From contig JAEZST010000021.1 in the NCBI GenBank assembly GCA_023443865.1, positions 1-64,000 on the forward strand: 64,000 nucleotides of DNA, in the 5' to 3' direction. The position numbers and the translations under genes were made by a program. The notes under the pieces are model-generated. The model was not told the DNA's origin, ran no database searches, and saw nothing but the letters and a program-made list of their open reading frames with translations. Position 1 is the first letter of the stretch. Every line of letters starts with the position of its first letter. The DNA comes from Spirochaetota bacterium (GTDB taxonomy: Bacteria > Spirochaetota > Spirochaetia > Treponematales > Treponemataceae). Positions 51,296-59,046 of this stretch are shown piece by piece.

Positions 51296-51877
51296 ATGAA
51301 CAATCAGGACATGCTCGTTCTGAAAGGCATATACCTCGCCCCCTACATGCAGCTTGCTACCGCCTTAATCGGCAAGCAGCGGCACGCGGGGGGCAACATG
51401 TTTCGCCACCAGATCGACACGATGGGCATCCTCTTGGATTACGGCTACATCGACAGCGTGCTCCTGAAAGCCTCGGTCATACACGACGTGATCGAGGACA
51501 TACCCGAGTTCAACCGGAACGAGATTCTCGAGATCGATTCCGAATCGGGCCAGGTCTACGACCTCGTGATGGAAGTGACAAAGCTTGAGGGCATGAGCAA
51601 GTCCGAGTACCTCAAAGGCATTATCGAAAAGGGGTCGCATAAGGCGAAGGTGCTTAAGTGCGCCGACCGAATCAGCAACATGATCAGCCTCGGTTTCGTC
51701 ACGAATCCCGAGTTCATTGAGCGGTATTGCGAGGAAACGGAGCTCTACATCTTTCCGATTGCGCTTGAGGTCAACTTCGAGATGTATCAGGAACTGATAC
51801 AGTTGGTCATATCCCGCAGGCAATACCTCGAAGATTCGGGATTTTTATGCAGGCGGATCGATATCAGGGAAAATTAA
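51296..51877 (+). CDS. Small (p)ppGpp hydrolase-like HD-domain protein
   Basis: This 193-residue protein resembles the hydrolase domain of RelA/SpoT proteins. MFRHQIDTMGILLDYG, then SVIHDVIEDI (the HDxxED motif) and KCADRISNM (usually KLADRLHNM) supply the metal-binding His and Asp residues. It has no synthetase, TGS or ACT domain, so it is like the small alarmone hydrolases. Such enzymes break down (p)ppGpp. Its gene starts four bases after valS, so aminoacylation and alarmone control may share a transcript. The assignment rests on motifs only. Confidence 0.75.
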   Translation: MNNQDMLVLKGIYLAPYMQLATALIGKQRHAGGNMFRHQIDTMGILLDYGYIDSVLLKASVIHDVIEDIPEFNRNEILEIDSESGQVYDLVMEVTKLEGMSKSEYLKGIIEKGSHKAKVLKCADRISNMISLGFVTNPEFIERYCEETELYIFPIALEVNFEMYQELIQLVISRRQYLEDSGFLCRRIDIREN

Positions 51878-51885
51878 TTTTTTCC

Positions 51886-51941
51886 TTGACAAAATCCCGC
51901 TTTGGCGTCTAATTGACACGAAAACGTAGTTTTCGTACAAT
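51886..51941 (+). promoter_or_regulatory. Tandem gap promoters with an inverted-repeat operator
   Basis: A first promoter has TTGACA at 51886-51891 and TCTAAT at 51908-51913 (16-base spacer). A second has TTGACA at 51913-51918 and TACAAT at 51936-51941 (17-base spacer). A perfect inverted repeat, ACGAAAAC-GTA-GTTTTCGT, fills 51918-51936, exactly between the boxes of the second promoter. Confidence 0.75.
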
Positions 51942-51975
51942 TACAATATATTTTTATTGATTAGGGAGAACCCAC

Positions 51976-52971
51976 ATGAAAGTAGGTATCAACGGTTTTG
52001 GCCGCATCGGCCGCATGGTGTTCCGCGCCGCTATCGAAAATTTCAGCAAGGACATTGAGATCGTCGGAATCAACGATCTCCTCGAGCCCGCGTATCTCGC
52101 GTATATGCTCAAGTTCGACTCCGTTCATGGCCAGTTCAAGGGTGACGTGTCCGTCGAGGGCAATAACCTCGTCGTGAACGGCAAGAAGATCCGCCTCACC
52201 GCCGAGAAGGATCCCCTGAACCTCAAGTGGAACGAAGTCGGCGCCGACGTCGTCGTCGAGTCCACCGGTTTCTTCCTTGACAAGGAATCCGCCGGAAAGC
52301 ACATCACCGCCGGAGCCAAGAAGGTCATCATGTCCGCGCCCTCCAAGGACGACACCCCCATGTTCGTCTACGGCGTTAACGACAAGACCTACGCCGGTCA
52401 GACCATCATCTCCAACGCGTCCTGCACCACCAACTGCCTCGCGCCCGTCGCCAAGGTCCTCAACGACTCCTTCGGCATCAAGCGCGGCCTCATGACCACC
52501 GTGCACGCCGCCACCGCCACCCAGAAGACCGTTGACGGTCCCTCCGCCAAGGATTGGCGCGGCGGTCGCGGTATCCTCGAGAACATCATCCCCAGCTCCA
52601 CCGGCGCCGCTAAGGCCGTTGGCAAGGTGCTCCCCGTCCTGAACGGCAAGCTCACCGGCATGGCGTTCCGCGTGCCCACCTCCGACGTTTCCGTGGTCGA
52701 CCTGACCGTGGAACTCGAGAAGGAAGCTTCCTATGACGACATCTGCGCCGCCATGAAGAAAGCCTCCGAAGGCGAGCTCAAGGGCGTTCTCGGCTACACC
52801 AACGAAGACGTGGTTTCCACCGACTTCCGCGACGAAGCCCGCACCTCCGTGTTCGACTCCAAGGCCGGTATCGCCCTCGACAAGACCTTCGTGAAGGTCG
52901 TGTCCTGGTACGACAACGAGTGGGGTTACTCGAACAAGGTATGCGAGATGTGCCGCGTTATCGGCAAGTAA
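51976..52971 (+). CDS. gap: Glyceraldehyde-3-phosphate dehydrogenase
   Basis: This 331-residue protein has the NAD motif GINGFGRIG at the start and the active Cys150 in SNASCTTNCLAP. HAATATQKTVDGPS follows, and the end is WYDNEWGYSNKV. It oxidises glyceraldehyde 3-phosphate to 1,3-bisphosphoglycerate in glycolysis. The gene uses a very biased, C-rich codon set, as expected for a highly expressed gene. AGGGAGAA precedes the ATG. It has its own tandem promoters and a terminator, so it is transcribed alone. Confidence 0.98.
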   Translation: MKVGINGFGRIGRMVFRAAIENFSKDIEIVGINDLLEPAYLAYMLKFDSVHGQFKGDVSVEGNNLVVNGKKIRLTAEKDPLNLKWNEVGADVVVESTGFFLDKESAGKHITAGAKKVIMSAPSKDDTPMFVYGVNDKTYAGQTIISNASCTTNCLAPVAKVLNDSFGIKRGLMTTVHAATATQKTVDGPSAKDWRGGRGILENIIPSSTGAAKAVGKVLPVLNGKLTGMAFRVPTSDVSVVDLTVELEKEASYDDICAAMKKASEGELKGVLGYTNEDVVSTDFRDEARTSVFDSKAGIALDKTFVKVVSWYDNEWGYSNKVCEMCRVIGK

Positions 52972-53023
52972 TCGCCCGAGCGGTGCTTGCCTTCCGGATT
53001 TTTCCGGATCGGCCGCTCCGCGA

Positions 53024-53064
53024 AAAGGCCCGCGTTCCCTTAAAGGGACGCGGGCTTTTTTTTT
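53024..53064 (+). terminator. Rho-independent terminator after gap
   Basis: GGCCCGCGTTCCCTT and AAGGGACGCGGGC form a stem with one unpaired base, followed by nine T. Confidence 0.88.
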
Positions 53065-53069
53065 AAGCG

Positions 53070-53108
53070 GAACCCCGGTTCTTTTTCCCGAGAACCCCGG
53101 TTCTTTTT
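53070..53108. repeat. Two tandem copies of a small hairpin-plus-T unit
   Basis: GAACCCCGGTTCTTTTT occurs at 53070-53086 and again at 53092-53108. Each copy is a tiny hairpin (GAACC with GGTTC) followed by T. They lie just after the gap terminator and may act as back-up terminators. Confidence 0.7.
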
Positions 53109-53209
53109 GCTTTTCCACCGGGTTCAATCCCTCTAAACGGTTATAATCTATTGAATTCCCGATGCCGGCGCTAAACCGGCTAAACGGTCGGGGTATAAAG
53201 GGAACGTCT

Positions 53210-54073
53210 ATGAATGTAAGCAAGTTTGCTTTAGCGGGTGTATTGGCGGTAACGATGGCTTTTATAAGCTGCGTATCCGGGTACCAATACGCGATGCCGG
53301 TGACAAATGAATCATTATTGGGTTGGAATAATTCCCCGAATCCCGCGATGAGCGTTTCCGGCAAGGGAATCCACCCGTATATCGGAATCGCTTATTCGGA
53401 TAAGCAAAACGATTCGTCCTTTGACGATATAGAACGGACAAGGGTCGTCAATATAAACGCGGGAATGGTGTGCCAACCCGACCTTGGCCAAAACGAGTTA
53501 GTCAAGCCCTTCGTCGGTTTTAACCTGGGAGGATGCCTTATTTCCTCGACCATCAGCCTAACGAACGCCACTCAAACGTCGTTGCGGGAAAACTATATAT
53601 ACGTAGACAGGGATTATAACGACTACAAGATCGAGACCTTAATTAAGCCCGGATTCGTCGTGAAGACCGATGATCGGCTTGCCGTATTGTACCTATTGGG
53701 AATCGGTCAGTATGAATGGGGTGAGTTCTACGATTTTCGCGAGAAAGTCGACGGGATCGGTAATATTTATAATATGGCAGGCGAGCGATTTACGTATGGC
53801 TTCGGTCTTGGCGGCGAATACCAAATGGGTATCGTTGACGAATACGACGTGGGCTTCTCCTGTGAAGTAGGTTCGCTTTTTAATATAACGCAATCGATCG
53901 CCTTCGAAGATCGCGATCAAAACATCGATGAATTGGTCGTTTACGGCAAAGGCGATTTTTATAGGATGAATATCTATAAATTTGGGCCATATATCGATTT
54001 TAAAAAGCTTCGGGCGGATTTCTCATATTCGAGTATGGGAAAGTATATCTTCCAAATTACGTACCGCTTGTAA
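53210..54073 (+). CDS. Hypothetical lipoprotein, beta-rich
   Basis: The ATG at 53210 follows AAAGGGA and begins a lipoprotein signal (VLAVTMAFISC, Cys near 21). The 287-residue protein has alternating polar and apolar strands with many Tyr and Phe residues and ends in YIFQITYRL. A terminal aromatic-rich strand of this kind is typical of outer-membrane beta-barrels, so it may be a small barrel, although a lipid anchor and a barrel together are unusual. It is AT-rich compared with gap and the hsp20 pair. I cannot name the family. Confidence 0.6.
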   Translation: MNVSKFALAGVLAVTMAFISCVSGYQYAMPVTNESLLGWNNSPNPAMSVSGKGIHPYIGIAYSDKQNDSSFDDIERTRVVNINAGMVCQPDLGQNELVKPFVGFNLGGCLISSTISLTNATQTSLRENYIYVDRDYNDYKIETLIKPGFVVKTDDRLAVLYLLGIGQYEWGEFYDFREKVDGIGNIYNMAGERFTYGFGLGGEYQMGIVDEYDVGFSCEVGSLFNITQSIAFEDRDQNIDELVVYGKGDFYRMNIYKFGPYIDFKKLRADFSYSSMGKYIFQITYRL

Positions 54074-54316
54074 CGATACTGATTCGCGGTAACTTCTGCG
54101 CAGTTAACTGTAAAATACGACGCTATCGTAGTCGGAAAGCCGGTCTCCGACGGAACCTTGCCCAAAAATCCATGACCGTCTGGCGAAAGACGAATACGTA
54201 ACGAATAAGCCCTTGTATGAAGTAAGTTTTTTACGAATCGAACCGAACGCCGTCATCAGGGTTCGGTTTTTTTCATTTAAAGGCGAAACAAAGGCAGGTT
54301 CATTTCTTTGGCAATC
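54074..54316. other. Intergenic stretch with a possible gene fragment
   Basis: This stretch contains no complete gene. A short open piece near 54112-54174 reads KYDAIVVGKPVSDGTLPKNP. A shifted frame then continues HDRLAKDEYVTNKPLYEVSFLRI. It may be a decayed flavin-fold gene, but this is weak. Confidence 0.25.
54238..54273 (+). terminator. Rho-independent terminator
   Basis: AACCGAAC at 54241-54248 pairs with GTTCGGTT at 54261-54268, followed by T to 54273. It isolates the hsp20 promoter region from the lipoprotein gene. Confidence 0.75.
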
Positions 54317-54331
54317 GTGTCAAAGTGACAC
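54317..54331. promoter_or_regulatory. Dyad, candidate upstream activator site
   Basis: GTGTCA-AAG-TGACAC is a perfect inverted repeat of six-base arms. It lies about 165-180 bases before the sigma-54 promoter, the usual distance for an enhancer-binding protein. Confidence 0.5.
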
Positions 54332-54496
54332 AACCGAACTCTTGATCTCTCCCGAAGTGTTTCAATAAAAAACACACGAAAGCAGGTTGTTTTTGCATCA
54401 GAGACCACCCTGCGGCACGAACCCATGCCAATCGTTCTAAATAATTATAATATAAAGAATTGTAACGAGTTTCCGTACCGTAAAAATGCATCAAGT

Positions 54497-54512
54497 TGGC
54501 ATGGTTTTTGCT
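54497..54512 (+). promoter_or_regulatory. Sigma-54 promoter of the hsp20 operon
   Basis: TGGCATGGTTTTTGCT fits the sigma-54 consensus TGGCACG-N4-TTGCW with a single mismatch. The GG and GC pairs have the required spacing. The expected start of transcription is near 54523, leaving a short leader before AAGGAGG and the ATG at 54547. Confidence 0.82.
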
Positions 54513-54546
54513 TATTTATGGTAAATAAAGATTAAGGAGGTACGGT

Positions 54547-54951
54547 ATGTACACATCGGTTTTGGATGACCTGTTCGAAATTAACAGGCAACTGAACAGA
54601 ATCTTCGACTCCCCTGCGAACTCGTTCCGGGGACGCTGGCCGGAGACAAACCTCTACGAAGATAAGGACGGCTACATCCTCGTCTCCAAGGTTCCTGACG
54701 TCGAAAAATCTTCGATCGAGGTAAACCTCAAGGACAATACCCTGACGATCCGCGGCGAGCGAAAGAGGGCTTTTCCCAAAGGAACGAAAGTGCTCCTGGA
54801 CGAACGGTTCTCCGGAAGCTTCGAGCGCAGCTTTATTTTGAACGATAAAATCGATTCCGGGCGCATCGCCGCCGAGGCCAACGACGGGCTTCTGATCATA
54901 AAACTGCCGAAATCGCCCGAGAGCAAACCCCGTAAGATCGAGATCAAGTAA
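54547..54951 (+). CDS. Hsp20-family small heat-shock protein (first)
   Basis: This 134-residue protein is an alpha-crystallin-domain chaperone. It has WPETNLYEDKDGYILVSKVPDVEKSSIEVNLKDNTLTIRGER, then SFERSFILNDKIDSGRIAAEANDGLLIIKLPK, and ends in the I-x-I motif KIEIK. Small Hsps hold unfolding proteins and need no ATP. AAGGAGG lies well placed before the ATG. Eleven bases separate it from a second hsp20 gene, so the two form an operon behind the sigma-54 promoter. Confidence 0.93.
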   Translation: MYTSVLDDLFEINRQLNRIFDSPANSFRGRWPETNLYEDKDGYILVSKVPDVEKSSIEVNLKDNTLTIRGERKRAFPKGTKVLLDERFSGSFERSFILNDKIDSGRIAAEANDGLLIIKLPKSPESKPRKIEIK

Positions 54952-54962
54952 GGAGGCACGCC

Positions 54963-55349
54963 ATGAACCTTATCAAGAACGAAGCCAACGATACGAAGGT
55001 TGAGTCAAAAAAGGGCAATGAGTACCGTCTGCCCGCCGTCGATATAGTTGAATCCGATTCCGAATACCTAATGTATTTCGATATTCCCGGCGTCGAGAAG
55101 GACGATATTCAGTTGAAGGTAGAAAAGGGCGTTTTAACCCTTACGGCCGAATGCACGAAGCTGCCCGGCGCCGAATTCGAATGCATACGCAACGAAATGG
55201 TTTTTTCGGGCTTTAAGCGCAGTTTCGAGCTGGGCGAATCGGTCAACGGCGAGGGCATAATCGCCGACTACCGGAACGGTACGCTGACGTTGACCTTACC
55301 CAAGCGGGAGGAGCAAAAAACCAAGCAGATTAAAATTCGCGTGGAGTGA
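54963..55349 (+). CDS. Hsp20-family small heat-shock protein (second)
   Basis: This 128-residue protein is another alpha-crystallin-domain chaperone (RLPAVDIVESDSEYLMYFDIPGVEKDDIQLKVEKGVLTLTAE, FKRSFELGESVNGEGIIADYRNGTLTLTLPKRE). It ends in QIKIRVE. It differs clearly from its neighbour, so the two may form mixed oligomers, as paired Hsp20 proteins do in other bacteria. AAGGAGG precedes the ATG. Confidence 0.93.
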   Translation: MNLIKNEANDTKVESKKGNEYRLPAVDIVESDSEYLMYFDIPGVEKDDIQLKVEKGVLTLTAECTKLPGAEFECIRNEMVFSGFKRSFELGESVNGEGIIADYRNGTLTLTLPKREEQKTKQIKIRVE

Positions 55350-55384
55350 TCGTCCCGCGCCCCATTCAGCCGCGTCTCGGTTCT

Positions 55385-55424
55385 GAGGCCCTCACCTTTG
55401 GTGAGGCCCTCACTGTGAGTGAGG
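55385..55424. repeat. Two adjacent hairpins with shared arm sequence
   Basis: CCTCACC-TTT-GGTGAGG at 55390-55406 and CCTCACT-GTG-AGTGAGG at 55408-55424 are perfect seven-base stems in tandem. The sequence GAGGCCCTCAC occurs twice. No T-run follows. The element lies between the hsp20 operon and the flavoprotein gene. Confidence 0.7.
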
Positions 55425-55466
55425 ATGTCACTTTACTTTTCCGGCTGGATTCGGCACATTTAACGA

Positions 55467-56333
55467 ATGAAGTATGACGCAATCGTGATCGGTAAGGGAC
55501 CGGCGGGCATTCAGGCAGCGGTTTACCTGGCGCGGGCCGGGCAGTCGGTACTGGTGATCGGAAAGGATCGGGGCGCATTGGAACGCGCCGATAAGATCGA
55601 GAACTATTTCGGGTTTCCGGAACCGGTTGCCGGTTTCGAGCTAATAGACCGTGGCGTGTCCCAGGCAGAACGGCTCGGCGTATCGGTGCTCGCCGACGAG
55701 GTCGTGGGAATCGGTATCGGCGACGGCTACGAGGTAAAAACCGCCGGCCAAATTTTTCGGTCGCGCGCGGTCCTTCTCGCCACGGGTAAAGCCCGGACCA
55801 GGGTGAAGGCCTCTGGTTTCGACGAGCTCCGGGGTAAGGGCATCAGTTTTTGCGCCGTTTGCGACGGTTTTTTCTTTCGGGGAAAGAGCCTTGCCTTGGT
55901 GGGCTCGGGCGAGTACGCGGCGAACGAGCTTCAAGAACTCCGTCAGTTCACCGACAAGATCACCGTATTCACCAACGGGGAAGAGCCCGATCCCGGTCGC
56001 TTTCCTGCGGGCGTTCCGGTGGTTATCTCTCGTATTACCCGTTTTACCGGTGACGGGCGGCTGACGGGCATCGAGACCGAATCCGGCGAGCGGGTTCCGG
56101 TAGACGGTTGCTTCGTAGCGGTGGGCACGGCCGGGGCGGCGGATTTCGCCGCGAAGATCGGCTTTGAGACGCGGGGTCAGGATATCGCGGTAGACGGGGA
56201 ATTCCGGACGAACATGAGCGGGCTTTGGGCGGCAGGCGATTGCGTGGGCGGCTTCTTGCAAATCGCCAAGGCGGTTTCCGACGGGGCCCTGGCGGCAAAA
56301 TCCATGATCGCCTGGCTGAAGGCCAATCCGTAA
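55467..56333 (+). CDS. Thioredoxin reductase-like FAD oxidoreductase
   Basis: This 288-residue protein has the FAD motif VIGKGPAGIQAAVYLA at the start, the redox pair CAVCDG with Cys129 and Cys132, an NADPH motif (LVGSGEYAANEL) and the late FAD motif GLWAAGDC. These are the marks of thioredoxin reductases, though the first motif has GKGPAG instead of GxGxxG with Gly at the first place intact. It is somewhat shorter than classic TrxB (about 310). It may reduce thioredoxin or a related protein. There is no clear ribosome site before the ATG. A pair of hairpins lies upstream. Confidence 0.82.
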   Translation: MKYDAIVIGKGPAGIQAAVYLARAGQSVLVIGKDRGALERADKIENYFGFPEPVAGFELIDRGVSQAERLGVSVLADEVVGIGIGDGYEVKTAGQIFRSRAVLLATGKARTRVKASGFDELRGKGISFCAVCDGFFFRGKSLALVGSGEYAANELQELRQFTDKITVFTNGEEPDPGRFPAGVPVVISRITRFTGDGRLTGIETESGERVPVDGCFVAVGTAGAADFAAKIGFETRGQDIAVDGEFRTNMSGLWAAGDCVGGFLQIAKAVSDGALAAKSMIAWLKANP

Positions 56334-56379
56334 GGCGCGCAGCCCGATTCCGGGCGGAATCGGGCGGGCAGCGTTTCTA

Positions 56380-58035
56380 TTAAGCCTTGGCCGAGGCGTA
56401 TTTTGCCTTCAGCGCCAGTTTGTCCGTTTTCCCGACAGACGTTTTATCGATTGCGTCCACGAATTGCACGCGCAAGAGGATCGCTTCCCGGGGCAAGACC
56501 CCCCGGTCCACGTATCCCTTCACGTGTTCCATGACCTTGTGCGCCGTGAGTTCCGCCTCGGCGCGCTGGACCACGCATGCGAGGGGAATTTCGCCCCATT
56601 TCTCGTCCGGTAAACCGATAACCGCCACTTCCTCTATTTCGCCCTGGCTCGCGAGGATATCCTCCATTTCAAGCGAAGAAAGCCATTCGCCGCCCACTTT
56701 CACCACGTCTTTCAGGCGATCGGTGATCCTGACCGAGCGGTCGTCGTTCATGACCGCCACGTCCTGGGTGTGCATCCATCCGCCTTCCCACAGTTTCTCT
56801 GAGTTTTTCGCGTCCTTGTAGTAGCCCATGGTAAGCCAGGGCGCCCTGAGCACGATCTCTCCCGCGGATTTGTTATCCCGTTTTACGTCATTGCCCTTGG
56901 GGTCGATTACCCGCAGATACATCAGGCCGATAGCGGTTCCCGTACGGGTCCGTTTCTCCAGCTGCTCTTCATGGGCCCGGGCGAGGTCTTCTCGGGTGAG
57001 CCGGTCTATCGAAACGAAGGGACAGGTCTCGGACATGCCGTAACCGGCGAAAATATCGATCCCCATTCCAAGGGCCATTGCGGCCAGGGCTTTCGGAAGC
57101 GCTGCGCCGCCGATCACCACCTTCCATTTTGACCAATCCATTCCCTTCGCGCTGGGATCCTTGAGCAGCATGGCCAGTATGGTCGGAACGCAGTGGGAGA
57201 AGGTTACTTTTTCCTTTTCTATAAGCGAGTTGAGCATATCGGGAACGTATTTCCCGGGGTAGACTTGCTTTACCCCCAAGAAGGTCGCGACGTAGGGAAT
57301 GCCCCAGGCGTGCACGTGAAACATCGGGGTAATGGGCATGTACACGTCCTCGCCGTGGAAGCCGGGGCCGGAGCGGATCGAGGCGAGTGTCGCGGTAGCG
57401 CCCATGGTGTGCAGTACCAGTTGACGGTGGGTGTAAAACACGGCCTTGGGCAAACCGGTGGTTCCCGTGGTATAGAACGTGGTTGCGCGGGTATTCTCGT
57501 CAAAGTCGGGATACTCTTCCATGGGCGCGGCTTTCGCGAGGAGCTCCTCGTACTCTCCGGAAAATTCGATGCCCTGGGCGGGGGGGCGGTTCGCCTCCCA
57601 GTCGTTCATGAGCACGAATCGCTTTACTCCGGCGATACGTCCCTTTATCGACTGGATCAGCGGAACGAAGTCCCGGTGTACCAGAATGAGCTGGTCTTCC
57701 GCATGGTCAATGGTATAGATGAGCTGTTCTGGAGCGAGCCGCATATTGATCATGTGCATGACCGCGCCGATCATCGGGATGGCGAAATAGCATTCGAGAT
57801 AGCGGTTGGAATCCCAATCCATCACCGCCACGGTATCGCCTTTTTTAATGCCGAGCTCGGTTAATGCCGTGGCGAGCCGGGCTACCCGTTCGTGAAATTC
57901 ACGGTAGGTGAAACGCTTTGAGTCCCGATACACGATTTCTTGATCCCGCCGATAGTCGATCGGCGCCTTGAGAATATGCTTGATCAGGAGGGGAAATTCA
58001 TAAGCCGAGGGCGTTTTGCCGCTGATGGGTTCCAT
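56380..58035 (-). CDS. Acyl-CoA synthetase, AMP-forming
   Basis: The ATG at 58035 is preceded by AAGGAG and gives 551 residues. Motif A10-like FYTTGTTGLPKAVFYTHRQ near 180 binds ATP, GYGMSETCPF near 325 is the A5 motif, and the late KVGGEWLSSLEME and DEKWGEIP segments end the adenylation domain. The closest pattern is medium- or long-chain fatty acid CoA ligase of the FadD3/AlkK type. It activates carboxylic acids with ATP and CoA. Upstream, near 58063-58076, a short dyad (GTCA and TGAC) may be an operator. An oleate hydratase gene lies 5 kb away. Confidence 0.88.
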   Translation of the reverse strand: MEPISGKTPSAYEFPLLIKHILKAPIDYRRDQEIVYRDSKRFTYREFHERVARLATALTELGIKKGDTVAVMDWDSNRYLECYFAIPMIGAVMHMINMRLAPEQLIYTIDHAEDQLILVHRDFVPLIQSIKGRIAGVKRFVLMNDWEANRPPAQGIEFSGEYEELLAKAAPMEEYPDFDENTRATTFYTTGTTGLPKAVFYTHRQLVLHTMGATATLASIRSGPGFHGEDVYMPITPMFHVHAWGIPYVATFLGVKQVYPGKYVPDMLNSLIEKEKVTFSHCVPTILAMLLKDPSAKGMDWSKWKVVIGGAALPKALAAMALGMGIDIFAGYGMSETCPFVSIDRLTREDLARAHEEQLEKRTRTGTAIGLMYLRVIDPKGNDVKRDNKSAGEIVLRAPWLTMGYYKDAKNSEKLWEGGWMHTQDVAVMNDDRSVRITDRLKDVVKVGGEWLSSLEMEDILASQGEIEEVAVIGLPDEKWGEIPLACVVQRAEAELTAHKVMEHVKGYVDRGVLPREAILLRVQFVDAIDKTSVGKTDKLALKAKYASAKA

Positions 58036-58107
58036 ACAACGAACTCCTTGCGATTTGATGGTCATAATTGTGACATAAATCGAGAATATGTCAAGGATAT
58101 TCGCTTT

Positions 58108-59046
58108 TTATACCGTAAAGGGCCAATCCGGCGGCAGGGGAGAGAGAATGTCGTACCGAAACTCCGGCTCAATCGTAAAGGCGATTCTTCGGCAATGAAG
58201 GGCCTGCCGTTCCATCCGCAACAGTGATAGGTCTTCGGCAGTGAGGGTGCCCTCGATAAAGCGCAAAAAGGCGGTGGGGTCCCTTCCGTATAGCTTATCC
58301 CCGGTAACCGGAAAACCGAGTCCGTGCAAGGTCGCCCTAATCTGATGCGTCTTTCCCGTGAGAAGCTCGGCGATAAGCTCGGTCATCCCGTTTTTTTCGG
58401 CCACGGGTCGGAAAAGGGTATGCGCGTAACGGGAGCCTTCCGGCGGGGCGGGAAGGAGGCGTTCGGGGATAAAGGCGAGCTTCTTCCTGACCGGCGAGCG
58501 CTCGTCGCTGACGAGATATCCCCTCGCCTCGAAGGGCTCCCGAACGGCGCCTTCCACCACGACCCGGTATTCCTTTTGCCATCCGCCATCGGCCATCGAC
58601 CGCGCCGCCCGCGCGGCCGCTTCGCCGTTTTTCGCGGCGACCACGATTCCCGAGGTTTCGCGGTCGAGCCGGTTCACCAGATGCAGGGTCCCGTACGCGG
58701 GTTGAAGAAAGTTCCACAGCGTTTTGGTCCGGTATATTCCCGAGGGATGGCAGGGGAGCCCCGCCGGTTTATCGACGAACAGATACCGCTCGTCCTCGTA
58801 AAGGCCCCGCCATGAGTCGGGAACCTCGGGTTCGCGAATCTCTGGAGGTAAAAAGGATAGGGTATCCCCCGCGGACAATGGCGTATCGCGTGCGCAGGGC
58901 TTCCCATTCAGCGCTATGCGCCCGTCTTTAAGGTGGTTTTCCCATTCGTCCCCGCTTTGGTAGGTGAACCGCGAGCGCAGGTATTCGAGCAGGCTCCCGC
59001 CGGCCCACTGGTGGGGAACCTTCGTTTCGCGCCGCCCCCCGTTCAT
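58108..59046 (-). CDS. RluA-family pseudouridine synthase
   Basis: The ATG at 59046 gives 312 residues. An S4-like RNA-binding part (LLEYLRSRFTYQSGDEWENHLKDGRIALNGK) comes first. The catalytic block HLVNRLDRETSGIVV near 140 carries the active Asp, and GKTHQIRATLHGLGFPVTGDKLYG follows near 225. The enzyme turns uridine into pseudouridine in rRNA or tRNA. The exact target is unknown. The start overlaps the stop of the BaiN-like gene by four bases, so they are coupled. Confidence 0.9.
   Translation of the reverse strand: MNGGRRETKVPHQWAGGSLLEYLRSRFTYQSGDEWENHLKDGRIALNGKPCARDTPLSAGDTLSFLPPEIREPEVPDSWRGLYEDERYLFVDKPAGLPCHPSGIYRTKTLWNFLQPAYGTLHLVNRLDRETSGIVVAAKNGEAAARAARSMADGGWQKEYRVVVEGAVREPFEARGYLVSDERSPVRKKLAFIPERLLPAPPEGSRYAHTLFRPVAEKNGMTELIAELLTGKTHQIRATLHGLGFPVTGDKLYGRDPTAFLRFIEGTLTAEDLSLLRMERQALHCRRIAFTIEPEFRYDILSPLPPDWPFTV

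Noticed and set aside
53974..54174. A small minus-strand gene overlapping the end of the lipoprotein gene.
   Set aside because: It overlaps the lipoprotein's final aromatic-rich strand region and has no ribosome site or recognisable motif.
55385..55424. Known riboswitch classes as an explanation of the tandem hairpins.
   Set aside because: No conserved core of a known class is visible and no expression platform with a T-run follows.
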